This document shows positions 17,709-28,161 of a stretch of DNA of 64,000 nt, one piece after another. The DNA lies in NCBI RefSeq assembly GCF_037026715.1, contig NZ_JBANCG010000004.1, positions 434,001-498,000 on the forward strand, given 5' to 3'. Every line of letters starts with the position of its first letter. Position 1 is the first letter of the stretch. This DNA is from Breoghania sp037026715 (GTDB lineage: Bacteria > Pseudomonadota > Alphaproteobacteria > Rhizobiales > Stappiaceae). The translations under genes and the position numbers were made by a program. The notes under the pieces were generated by a model. That model searched no databases and was not told the origin of the DNA. It saw nothing but the letters and a program-made list of their open reading frames with translations.

Positions 17709-17729
17709 CGGAAGCGGCAGCAGGATCGG

Positions 17730-18212
17730 TCAGTTGCCGAAAAGTGGGCTGCCGGGCGTACGGTTCAAATGCCAGATCAGCGCATTGAGCGTGGTGGCGT
17801 AGGCCACCCACACCGCATAGGGCACGAACAGCCAGGCGGTCACGCGATCGAGGTTCCAGGTGCGTTTCAGGAACCACAGGATCAGAACGAGCATCAACAC
17901 GATCAGCACGAGCGCGCGGTAGGGATCCTGGAACAGAAAAAACACCGGGCTCCAGGTGAAATTGAGGGCGAGCTGGCCGACCCACAACTTCATTTCCGTG
18001 CCGAGCTTGTCGCGCTCGAAGGTCCGCCAGCCGGCGATCGCGATCAGGATGTAGAGGATCGTCCAAGCGGATGCGAAGACCCAGTCCGGCGGGGTGATCA
18101 CCGGCTTCTGCAGCCCCGCGTACCATTCTCCCGGAACGGTCGCGATGCCGATGGCCATGCCGCCGCCCACAACGACGATGAGAAACAACGCAAGAACGAT
18201 CCATCGACGCAT
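17730..18212 (-). CDS. tspO: TspO/MBR tryptophan-rich sensory protein
   Basis: A 160-residue inner-membrane protein with five hydrophobic helices. Family marks are WYAGLQKPVITPPDWVF, WTILYILIAIAGW, QLALNFTWSPVFF and the last-helix PYAVWVAYATTLN. TspO binds porphyrins and related ligands and in Rhodobacter and Sinorhizobium modulates stress or pigment genes. Two earlier in-frame ATGs exist, but AAAGGATC lies 7 bases before the ATG at 18212 (MRRWIVL), so I start there. The end faces folK. Confidence 0.93.
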   Translation of the reverse strand: MRRWIVLALFLIVVVGGGMAIGIATVPGEWYAGLQKPVITPPDWVFASAWTILYILIAIAGWRTFERDKLGTEMKLWVGQLALNFTWSPVFFLFQDPYRALVLIVLMLVLILWFLKRTWNLDRVTAWLFVPYAVWVAYATTLNALIWHLNRTPGSPLFGN

Positions 18213-18353
18213 GGCCGATCCTTTCATCATGAGGCAGGTCTGGCGAATTCGCGCGAAATGATCCGTTGATGCGTCAACCGATCGCGAACCGTGACGCCGG
18301 CCTGCCGGGCTTGAACCCGGAGGCGCCCTGATAACGAATGGACCCGCCCCTGC

Positions 18354-19097
18354 TCAAGGCCCTTTGTTTACGGATGTATCGCACCAGCCGGCAAAGGCGC
18401 GCATGTGGAAGCGCGCCTGCGCCGGCGCATGCCGGTAGATTTCGCCGAAAGGGCAGGCGATGCGCGCAAGGCAGCCGTCGAGGCAGGCCGTGCCTGCGGG
18501 TTCGCCCAGATGCGCAAGGCAGGCCGGCACGTCATAGCCGGCAAGCGAAAGAGCACCGGGCGGACAGGCGGCGATGCAGGGTTTGTCCGCGCAGGTCGGA
18601 CAGGGGCCGGGCGATCCGTTTTCGGGGAAGTCGCTCAGGCGGGAGGCCGACACGAAGGCCGCGCGAAAGCCCGCCCACGGCCCGTAGCGATGGTGGGCGA
18701 GCACGCCCATCGGGCTCGGCGAAAAGCCGCCGGCCGCCAGCGCCCAGCGCTGGAACGGCCACCACGGTTTCTCGAAGGGAAAGACGGCGGCAAGCCCGGC
18801 TTGCCGAGCGATCGGCTGCAACGTGCGGCGGGTGTAACGGTCGAGCGGGTCTGGCGCGCCGTCGCAGGCTTCAGGTGCGGCGGAGAAGGCGCACCACAGC
18901 GCGTCGCCGGCATTGCCGACGAGGATCAGCGTCGCCGCCGGCCCGCCGCCGGGCGCAGGCGGGCAATCGCAATCGACTTCCCCGGCCCGGCAACTGGCAT
19001 CGGTATGAAACCCGCCGAGCAACCGGAACCCGACCGCCTCAAGCTGACGCGCCAGCGGCGCCAGGGTTTCCGTCCCTTCCGGATCGGTCCCGTCCAA
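18354..19097 (-). CDS. Ferredoxin-like 4Fe-4S protein (QueG-related architecture)
   Basis: About 247 residues. The C-terminal third has CPTCADKPCIAACPPGAL, a CX2CX4CX3CP iron-sulphur motif, and a second cysteine set CLAHLG..CLDGCLARIACPFG. The arrangement recalls the Fe-S part of epoxyqueuosine reductase, but the cobalamin-binding half is not evident. An N-terminal CX6CDC is also present. The start is uncertain: a TTG at 19097 has GAGGAG six bases upstream, whereas ATGs at 19124 and 19220 lack well-placed sites. The substrate is unknown. Confidence 0.7.
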   Translation of the reverse strand: MDGTDPEGTETLAPLARQLEAVGFRLLGGFHTDASCRAGEVDCDCPPAPGGGPAATLILVGNAGDALWCAFSAAPEACDGAPDPLDRYTRRTLQPIARQAGLAAVFPFEKPWWPFQRWALAAGGFSPSPMGVLAHHRYGPWAGFRAAFVSASRLSDFPENGSPGPCPTCADKPCIAACPPGALSLAGYDVPACLAHLGEPAGTACLDGCLARIACPFGEIYRHAPAQARFHMRAFAGWCDTSVNKGP

Positions 19098-19316
19098 CTC
19101 GTTCTCCTCGCGTTTCGACCGCATTCCTGGCGAGATGCGTGTATCCAAACCGCAACAGGCCTGCGTCAAAGTGCCGTCTGAGCGGCTCATTTGCTGCGAA
19201 ACAGCCCGGACGGATTGCATACGGAATCACAATGGGGAATGCTGCCGACCTGTCTCGCAAGCGGTTCATTCTGTCCCGCAGATGGTGCGGGACGCCACAC
19301 AATCGAGGCCCTCACG

Positions 19317-19904
19317 GTGCGGATATCTGCTTTCTCCAAAAAGGTGCTCGTAGCGAGCCTGCTTGCTGCGACGTGTGCTCCGGCGGCCCTCGCGGCCGAC
19401 ATGTACGGAGCCCCTCCGCTCCAGGCCAGAACTTTCGCGCCTTACAACGAAATTCGCGGCGGCGTTCTCTATCATGACACGATGGACCGCGAGACGGGCG
19501 TCGATATCAACGCCGAAATCCTGCTGCGCTGGGGCGCACTTGCATGGAAGACGCCGTTCCTCGATACTCAGTCGATGCTGCGTCCGCATATCGGCGGCAA
19601 CCTGAATACGGCCGGCGACACCTCGATGATCTACGCGGGCTATACGCTGACGATCGACCTGACCGATGCCCTCTTCATCGAAGGTTCCTTTGGCGGCATG
19701 GCCCATAACGGTCACACCGAGGCTGGTCAGGGCGGTCTGGCGCTGGGCTGCAACGTGATGTTCCGCGAATCGGCTTCCGCCGGCTACCGCATCAATCAGG
19801 CCTGGAACGTGTCTGCCACGATCGAGCATTCGTCGAACAACGGCTATTGCTCCGACAATGACGGGCTGACAAATGTCGGCGTGCGCGTCGGCTACGCGTT
19901 CTAA
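19317..19904 (+). CDS. PagL-like acyloxyacyl hydrolase (lipid A 3-O-deacylase)
   Basis: A 195-residue outer-membrane beta-barrel precursor. A GTG start at 19317, with GAGG eight bases upstream, gives MRISAFSKKVLVASLLAATC and a signal peptide cut near ALAA. The C-terminal part has alternating hydrophobic strands and ends IEHSSNNG ... DGLTNVGVRVGYAF. The His-Ser pair followed by an Asn-Gly and a terminal aromatic matches PagL, which removes the 3-O acyl chain of lipid A. The open frame starts at 19191 but that stretch lacks a signal sequence. Confidence 0.78.
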   Translation: MRISAFSKKVLVASLLAATCAPAALAADMYGAPPLQARTFAPYNEIRGGVLYHDTMDRETGVDINAEILLRWGALAWKTPFLDTQSMLRPHIGGNLNTAGDTSMIYAGYTLTIDLTDALFIEGSFGGMAHNGHTEAGQGGLALGCNVMFRESASAGYRINQAWNVSATIEHSSNNGYCSDNDGLTNVGVRVGYAF

Positions 19905-20041
19905 AGCAGCCGGATCCGGGCAGCCTCCGGCCCGGCATCTCACATATCCAGAAGCCAATGACAGTGCGGCAACAGCCACACTGTCGGTTGCGTTTCGTGC
20001 GGCCCAGGGAACACCCTCACCACGGACCGCCCACGGTCCCC

Positions 20042-21127
20042 TTATCGCGGCAGCAATTGCCAAGTGTCGAGGTCGAGGATCACGGAAGGGTCGTACTTCC
20101 CGTCCGCATCCTTGTCCGGGAAATCGGTGCAGGGCCGATCCACCGTCGCAACCGTGCGGATACGCAGCGCGCCGACGTCGTCGCGGCCCGAAATCGGGGC
20201 CTTGTCCAGAACCTCCGACCACGCGAACACCGTCCCTCCGGCAAAGAGCGGCGCCACGTGCCGGCCGCCGTTGATGCCGGCGATATGGAATGACGGGGCA
20301 AGCCCGTTGAAAGACAGCGCGCGCGCCAGACTGATGACATGGCCACCATAGATCAGCCGCCGGCCGAACCGGCCCTTGCCTTCGCTGAACTGGTTGAAAT
20401 GCACCTTGGCTGTGTTCTGGTAGAGACGAGTGGCCAGCATGTGGTCGCTCTCTTCCACCGTCATGCCGTCGACGTGGTCGATCTTCTCACCCACCGCATA
20501 GTCATCGAAGCGGTGGGGACTGCCAGCAAGATCGCCGTCCCAGGCGGACGTGTCCAGCAGCGGCACTGCATCGCCCAGCGCATCCGGATCGATCACTTCG
20601 GGGAGTTCCGGCACAACCGGTTCCGGCGCAGGTGCCGTCTCGTCGCGCTTTCGCACCATCACCCAGCGCACGTAGTCGAGAACCTCCGTGCCATCGGCCT
20701 TGTAGCCGGTGGAACGAACGTAGACGACCCCGGTCTTGCCCGAGGAGGTCTCCTTGAGACCGATCACCTCGGAGACGGCCGACAGCGTGTCGCCGGGATA
20801 GACCGGCGCCAGGAACCGACCGCCGGCATAGCCTAGATTGGCGACCGCGTTCAGCGAGATATCCGGCACTGTCTTTCCGAAGACCACGTGGAAGACCAGC
20901 ATGTCGTCGAGCGGAGCCTGCGCGTAGCCGAGCGCCCCGGCGAAGGCATCCGACGACTGGACGGCGAAACGGGGGCCGTAGAGCGCGGTGTAGAGGGCGG
21001 CGTCGCCCGCGCTCACCGTGCGCGGCGTGGCGTGGCGCAGGATCTGACCGAGCCTGAAATCCTCAAAGAAATTGCCCGCGTTCGTCTTGCCCCCAGTGGT
21101 CTCGTCGGTGTTGTTCAGCCCGGCCAT
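20042..21127 (-). CDS. Mesaconyl-CoA hydratase (beta-methylmalyl-CoA dehydratase), MaoC type
   Basis: A 361-residue double-hotdog MaoC-family dehydratase. Both halves are visible: GNFFEDFRLGQ ... DDMLVFHVVFGKTVPD in the first and HRFDDYAVGEKIDHVDGMTV ... FGRRLIYGGHVISLARALSF in the second. Sequence and length match the alphaproteobacterial mesaconyl-C1-CoA hydratase (called mch, mcd or meaC), which acts between methylsuccinyl-CoA and beta-methylmalyl-CoA in the ethylmalonyl-CoA pathway of acetate assimilation. Other pathway genes are not nearby. It is divergent from a 2-hydroxyacid dehydrogenase. Confidence 0.88.
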   Translation of the reverse strand: MAGLNNTDETTGGKTNAGNFFEDFRLGQILRHATPRTVSAGDAALYTALYGPRFAVQSSDAFAGALGYAQAPLDDMLVFHVVFGKTVPDISLNAVANLGYAGGRFLAPVYPGDTLSAVSEVIGLKETSSGKTGVVYVRSTGYKADGTEVLDYVRWVMVRKRDETAPAPEPVVPELPEVIDPDALGDAVPLLDTSAWDGDLAGSPHRFDDYAVGEKIDHVDGMTVEESDHMLATRLYQNTAKVHFNQFSEGKGRFGRRLIYGGHVISLARALSFNGLAPSFHIAGINGGRHVAPLFAGGTVFAWSEVLDKAPISGRDDVGALRIRTVATVDRPCTDFPDKDADGKYDPSVILDLDTWQLLPR

Positions 21128-21297
21128 GTCTCGCTCCCGTCGGTCGGTTTTCCGTTGCGGCGATTTAGGGCCTTGCTGCAGCGCAACGCAAGGGGACCTT
21201 TGGCGAGGTCCCGGAGTGGCGACGGGCGCGACGCATCTTTCGTTCGAGATCGAAACCCACTAGCTTCGCCGTTCAACCATCGCCAGCGAGGGAATAC

Positions 21298-22260
21298 ATG
21301 AGCCGTCAGGAAGTTCTCGTCATCGGGCCGGTCCTGCCCTACGTCGTCGAAAGACTGAAGGAACGCTTCGACGTTACCGAGCTTCACAGGGAAGCGGACC
21401 GGGCGTCCTTCCTCAAAAGCGAGGGCGGTCGTTTCAGGGCGGCAGCGTGCGGTGGCAGCGGCATCGACGGGGCAACCATCGCCGCCTTGCCGAACCTCCA
21501 GATCATCGGGTCCTTCGGTGTCGGCTACGACAACGTGGATGTGGCCGCGGCGGCCGAGGCGGGCGTGGTTGTCACCAACACGCCGGGCGTGCTTGACGAG
21601 GAAGTCGCCGATACAGGCCTTGCGCTGATGCTGATGACCGTTCGCGAACTCAACCGGGCGGAGGCTTATCTGCGCGCCGGCCGCTGGCCCAAGGAGGGGC
21701 CCTATCCGCTCACCCGCGGCTCGCTCAAGGACTCGGTGCTCGGCATCCTCGGCCTCGGGCGCATCGGCAAGGCGGTTGCGCGGCGGGCGGAAGCCTGCGG
21801 CATGGAAATCCATTATCACGGGCGCCATCGACAGGAGGGCGTCGCCTACCGCTACCATGCCGATCTGAAGGATCTGGCGCGGGCGAGCGATGTACTGATG
21901 GTGGTGGTTCCGGGCGGCGACGCCACGCGCCACATGGTCGACAAGGCCGTTCTGGAGGCGCTGGGACCCGACGGCTATATCGTCAACATCGGCCGCGGCA
22001 CGGTCGTCGACGAGGCGGCGCTGATCGAGGCGCTTTCGAACGGGACGATTCGCGGTGCCGGGCTCGACGTCTTCGAGGACGAACCGAACGTGCCGGAGGC
22101 CCTAATCGCGCTCGATAACACGGTGCTGCTCCCCCATGTGGCCTCCGCCTCCGTGCCGACGCGGCAGGCGATGGGGCAGCTCGTTGTCGACAACATCACC
22201 GCATGGCTTGAGGAAGGCCAGGTGCTGACGCCCGTGCCGGAGACGCCCGTGCCCGCGTGA
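21298..22260 (+). CDS. D-2-hydroxyacid dehydrogenase (glyoxylate/hydroxypyruvate reductase-like)
   Basis: A 320-residue NAD(P)-dependent dehydrogenase. The nucleotide site is GILGLGRIGKAVARRA followed by HYHGRHRQ; the basic residues after the second strand suggest NADP(H). The catalytic Arg is in VNIGRGTVVD, Glu in DEPNVPEALI and His in LLPHVASASV. It most likely reduces glyoxylate or hydroxypyruvate, which would sit well beside the ethylmalonyl-CoA pathway enzyme, where glyoxylate is released. The substrate is inferred. Confidence 0.9.
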   Translation: MSRQEVLVIGPVLPYVVERLKERFDVTELHREADRASFLKSEGGRFRAAACGGSGIDGATIAALPNLQIIGSFGVGYDNVDVAAAAEAGVVVTNTPGVLDEEVADTGLALMLMTVRELNRAEAYLRAGRWPKEGPYPLTRGSLKDSVLGILGLGRIGKAVARRAEACGMEIHYHGRHRQEGVAYRYHADLKDLARASDVLMVVVPGGDATRHMVDKAVLEALGPDGYIVNIGRGTVVDEAALIEALSNGTIRGAGLDVFEDEPNVPEALIALDNTVLLPHVASASVPTRQAMGQLVVDNITAWLEEGQVLTPVPETPVPA

Positions 22261-22452
22261 GAAACGGATCGAGGCTGCGACGGCTGTTCGCGTGAACCGG
22301 AAAGCCCGCGAGCTGGCTATGGCCAGCCCACGGCAAATCGGCTACACGGCTTGCGATCTGATATCCAATATTCCGTCGCCTTCCATTTCACGTTCCGGCC
22401 GGGTGCCGGACGGTGTTCACGATGGCGCGATAACGCTACCGGAACCGCTCCA

Positions 22453-23064
22453 ATGAACTGGATGGACCTCGCCACTTTTGCCGCCGCGCTCTTCGTCGCG
22501 GCCCTTGCCCCCGGGCCCGGTATTGCAGCGATCGTCGGGCGCGTTCTCGTGCGCGGGCGCAAGGGCGCGATGGCGATGTGTACGGGCATGATGCTCGGCG
22601 ATGTGGTGTGGCTGTCGATGGCGGTCTTCGGCCTCGCCGTGATCGCTCACAGCTTCGCCTCCATTTTCGTGGCGGTGCGCTACGCCGGAGCGGCCTATCT
22701 TCTCTATCTCGCCTGGAGGATGTGGACCGCGCCGGCCGGTTCGCTCCATCTGCCGGCGCCTGCGGGCGAGCGTGCCGGCCGGCTGTTCCTGGGCGGTCTG
22801 GCGGTCACGCTCGGCAATCCCAAGACGATTGTCTTCTATCTCGCGCTGATGCCGAACCTGTTCGATCTGAAGCTCGTCACGCCGTTCGCCTATGCGGAGC
22901 TGGTCGCGATCACCTTCGCCATCCTGACGACGGTCTTCGGCGGCTACGTTGTGCTGGCGCATTGGGCGCGCGGACTTTTCTCGACCCCGCGCGCGGTTCG
23001 TCGGCTCAATCGCGGTGTGGGCGCGGTGATAGCGGGAGCAGCAGCCGCAATCGCTGCGCGCTAG
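22453..23064 (+). CDS. LysE/RhtB-family exporter
   Basis: A 203-residue inner-membrane protein with about six helices. The LysE-type opening is FAAALFVAALAPGPGIAAIV, then a charged loop RVLVRGRKGAM, and GLAVTLGNPKTIVFYLALMP in the middle, all typical of amino-acid and small-metabolite exporters. I start at the ATG at 22453 (MNWMDLATF); upstream residues are not membrane-like. The stop codon is the first bases of the RIME-like repeat. Confidence 0.9.
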   Translation: MNWMDLATFAAALFVAALAPGPGIAAIVGRVLVRGRKGAMAMCTGMMLGDVVWLSMAVFGLAVIAHSFASIFVAVRYAGAAYLLYLAWRMWTAPAGSLHLPAPAGERAGRLFLGGLAVTLGNPKTIVFYLALMPNLFDLKLVTPFAYAELVAITFAILTTVFGGYVVLAHWARGLFSTPRAVRRLNRGVGAVIAGAAAAIAAR

Positions 23065-23172
23065 AGCATTTCCCGATCAGATTAAGGCAATCTGATCGGG
23101 AAATGCTCAAGGTATTGATCTGGATCGATTTCTTATCGTTCAGACGATTCCGTCTGAACGGAAAGCGCTCTA
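23062..23172. repeat. RIME1-like intergenic mosaic palindrome
   Basis: About 111 bp bounded by TAGAGC and GCTCTA. Inside are two perfect hairpins: a 20-bp stem (23064-23083 with 23089-23108, 5-base loop AAGGC) and a 10-bp stem (23137-23146 with 23151-23160, 4-base loop ATTC). Two large palindromes in about 110 bp fits the Rhizobium-specific intergenic mosaic elements. It lies between convergent lysE and truB and may end both transcripts. Confidence 0.8.
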
Positions 23173-23191
23173 ACGGAATGCGGGAGCACGT

Positions 23192-24139
23192 TTATGCCTC
23201 GGCGGCACCGACGGTAAAGACCCGGCGCGGCTTCAGTTCGCCGCCTTCGGCCGTGCAGATGGCAACAAGGCGCCCCTGGCAGGTGACATAGACCTCACCG
23301 CCCAGAATGGGCGCGTCGCGCCCGCGCAGAATGATACCCTGGCCGCGGCGCAGCCGCGCCTCGTCATTGCGATTGACGGGCACTTCCAGCAACGCTTCCA
23401 GCGCCGTTTCCAGCCCGAGCAGTTCCGCTTCCAGCGCCTCTACCGGTGTTTCCGCCTCTTCCGCCGCCTCCGCCAGCTCCTCCAGCGTTACCATGTCGTC
23501 CTCGCCGAAGGGACCGACGAGAAGACGGCGGAGCTCCACGACGTGGCCACGGGTGCCCAGGCGGCGCCCCATGTCGCGGGCAAGCGCGCGTACATAGGTG
23601 CCCTTGCCGCATTCGGTCTCGAACACGGCCGTGTCCGAATCCGGCATATCAACGAGATCCAGCCGGTGAACCTCGATCTCGCGCGGCTGCATCTCCACCT
23701 CCTGGCCCTCGCGAGCCAGATCGTAGGCGCGCTCGCCCGCGATCTTGATGGCGGAAAATTTCGGCGGCACCTGTTCGATCGTACCGGTGAATTCAGGCAG
23801 GATTTCGCGGATTTCATTCGTATCGGGGCGCATGTCCGACGTCTCGATGACCGAACCTTCGGTGTCGTCCGTGTCGGTCTCCTCGCCCCAGCGGACAGTG
23901 AAGCGATAAACCTTGCGCCCGTCCATCACGTAGGGGACCGTCTTCGTCGCCTCGCCAAAGGCGACGGGAAGGCAACCGGAAGCGGCGGGATCGAGCGTGC
24001 CGGCGTGGCCGACCTTCTTGGGGTGAAACAGCCGCTTCAACCGCGACAGCGCGTCGTTGGAGGTAAGCCCTACCGGCTTGTCGAGGACGAGCCAACCGTC
24101 GATGTCGAACTTGGGATGCTTCTTCTGTTGCCGCTTCAT
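23192..24139 (-). CDS. truB: tRNA pseudouridine-55 synthase
   Basis: A 315-residue TruB that makes pseudouridine 55 in the T loop of tRNAs. It has WLVLDKPVGLTSND near residue 16, the catalytic GHAGTLDPAASGCLPV with its Asp near 49, YRFTVRWGEETDTDD and CGKGTYVRALARDMG, then a C-terminal PUA-like domain (GQGIILRGRD, GGEVYVTCQGRLVAI). The loop near residue 225-245 is unusually Glu/Ala rich. It is last in the rimP-truB operon, 226 bp after rbfA. Confidence 0.96.
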   Translation of the reverse strand: MKRQQKKHPKFDIDGWLVLDKPVGLTSNDALSRLKRLFHPKKVGHAGTLDPAASGCLPVAFGEATKTVPYVMDGRKVYRFTVRWGEETDTDDTEGSVIETSDMRPDTNEIREILPEFTGTIEQVPPKFSAIKIAGERAYDLAREGQEVEMQPREIEVHRLDLVDMPDSDTAVFETECGKGTYVRALARDMGRRLGTRGHVVELRRLLVGPFGEDDMVTLEELAEAAEEAETPVEALEAELLGLETALEALLEVPVNRNDEARLRRGQGIILRGRDAPILGGEVYVTCQGRLVAICTAEGGELKPRRVFTVGAAEA

Positions 24140-24292
24140 GAAGTGTCGTTCGCTAGAGGGGGCCGCGAGCGGCCGGAAATCTGGTCGAAGGAGTGAGACA
24201 GTACCTTGTTCGATGCCATCCGGGATCTGGTCCCGGACCTCGTAACCATTGCCACGGGCTCTCGAAGCGCCCCAACAGGGTGCGACGCTTAC

Positions 24293-24332
24293 TGGATCCC
24301 GGCTCTCCGCTGGCGCTTTGGCCGGGATGACG
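24293..24332. repeat. REP-like palindrome between rbfA and truB
   Basis: GGATCCCGGC and GCCGGGATGACG flank a 17-base loop (stem ATCCCGGC with GCCGGGAT, 8 bp). The GGATCCCGG ... CCGGGATGACG pattern resembles the second half of the dispersed palindrome seen at 51145-51233. It lies in the 226-bp space between the two genes. Confidence 0.5.
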
Positions 24333-24365
24333 ATCGGGGACGTGGCGGCACGGCGCCTGTGACCC

Positions 24366-24779
24366 CTATTCCTCCCCGCCCTCGTCGTCGTCGAGATCGC
24401 GCGCCACCTCCGGCCGGTGCAGGAGCTTGGTGATGCGGTCGTCGTCGTCGAAACGGGTATCGAGGCGGAAATGGAGGTCCGGCATGAACTTCATGGTCAT
24501 GCGCCGGGACACCTGTCCACGCAGGTACTTGCGATGCCGGCCGAGCGCATCGACGACCGCATCCGCGTCCGTTCCACCGAGCGGCATCACCAGCACGGTG
24601 GCGTGCTTGAGATCGGGTGACACGCGCACTTCGGGCACGGTGATGATGTGCGTTTCCAGCACCGGGTCGCGCACGTCGCCGCGCGAAAGGATCTCCGACA
24701 GTTCCTTGCGCAGCAACTCGCCGACGCGAAGCTGGCGCTGCGAGGGCATGCCCTGCGCCTCTTCCCTGAACCGGCTCAT
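24366..24779 (-). CDS. rbfA: 30S ribosome-binding factor A
   Basis: A 137-residue KH-like protein that binds the 30S subunit during late 16S processing. Typical are QRQLRVGELLRKELSEIL at the start, ITVPEVRVSPDLKHATVLVM in the middle, and MTMKFMPDLHFRLDTRFDD near the end, followed by an acidic tail. It lies 78 bp after infB in the same operon. Confidence 0.95.
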   Translation of the reverse strand: MSRFREEAQGMPSQRQLRVGELLRKELSEILSRGDVRDPVLETHIITVPEVRVSPDLKHATVLVMPLGGTDADAVVDALGRHRKYLRGQVSRRMTMKFMPDLHFRLDTRFDDDDRITKLLHRPEVARDLDDDEGGEE

Positions 24780-24857
24780 GGTTTTCCTGTTCCATACAAT
24801 GACGCCGGCGGGGATCGAACCACGCCGGCGCCGGAAGATTATGTCGGAACCGACGCC

Positions 24858-27482
<2,625 letters not shown>

Positions 27483-27531
27483 TCTTGCCTTCAGTCCTGC
27501 GCCGCCGCTCCTGGCGCTTACTTGTCGTCCG

Positions 27532-28149
27532 TCATGCGTCCGTCGCGGCGGAATCTGCCCGGAACCTGTCCAGCGCGCAAGCGCACGCCATGAAACTTCT
27601 GCTCGCCCGGCCCGCGAGAATTGCAGCATGTATCACATTTGCCCGCCCCAATGCCAAATCCATTTGGCCAGAGGTAAACGAGCGAAGGACCGGGGGGCCG
27701 CCGGCCGGTCCGAAGCGCGCCACCCGGATGGCGGCGAGCTTCCTTATTCCATCCTCCGCCGCATCCGATGCATGGATCAGCGCGGCGAGCTCTTCCTTTT
27801 TCAGCGCGGCCTCGACCTTGGCGAAGCCTGTAATCACGGCGCCCGCCTTGCGGGCGAGCCCCAGAGCGCCGAGCGCCTGCGCCCGGAGCCGTTCCTCGAC
27901 TCGGCCGGCGAGGCCCGGTTCGACGCGGACATCCGCCTTGAAGCCGCGGGAGAAGATGCGTTTCTTCTCCGCCATTTCCACCGCTTCCCGCGTTGCCGTC
28001 ACCCAGACGCCACGACCGGGAAGCTCCCGCTTCAGATCCGCCACCACCGTTCCGTCGGGCGCCAGCACGAAGCGGATCATCTCATCGACGGGACGATGCT
28101 CGCGGGTAACCGCGCATTGCCGCTCCGTCGGCTCTGATTGCCGAGGCAT
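27532..28149 (-). CDS. YlxR/DUF448 RNA-binding protein with L7Ae-like domain
   Basis: A 205-residue fusion. Residues 1-90 are the YlxR domain (RQCAVTREHRPVDEMIRFV, then LPGRGVWV and FSRGFK), and residues 95-180 are an L7Ae/L30e-like fold (LGLARKAGAVITGFAKVEAA, LAALIHASDAAEDG). The family sits between nusA and infB in most bacteria and is thought to bind nucleic acid. It starts 12 bp after the nusA stop. Confidence 0.92.
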   Translation of the reverse strand: MPRQSEPTERQCAVTREHRPVDEMIRFVLAPDGTVVADLKRELPGRGVWVTATREAVEMAEKKRIFSRGFKADVRVEPGLAGRVEERLRAQALGALGLARKAGAVITGFAKVEAALKKEELAALIHASDAAEDGIRKLAAIRVARFGPAGGPPVLRSFTSGQMDLALGRANVIHAAILAGRASRSFMACACALDRFRADSAATDA

Positions 28150-28161
28150 GGAAGCGCGCGC

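Noticed and set aside
24801..24832. A T-arm-like string (GGTTCGATCCCC on the minus strand) between infB and rbfA, suggesting a tRNA remnant
   Set aside because: The five-base stems around the TTCGATC loop do not pair and no acceptor or anticodon arm can be built; two palindromic CGCCGGCG arms explain it as an ordinary hairpin.
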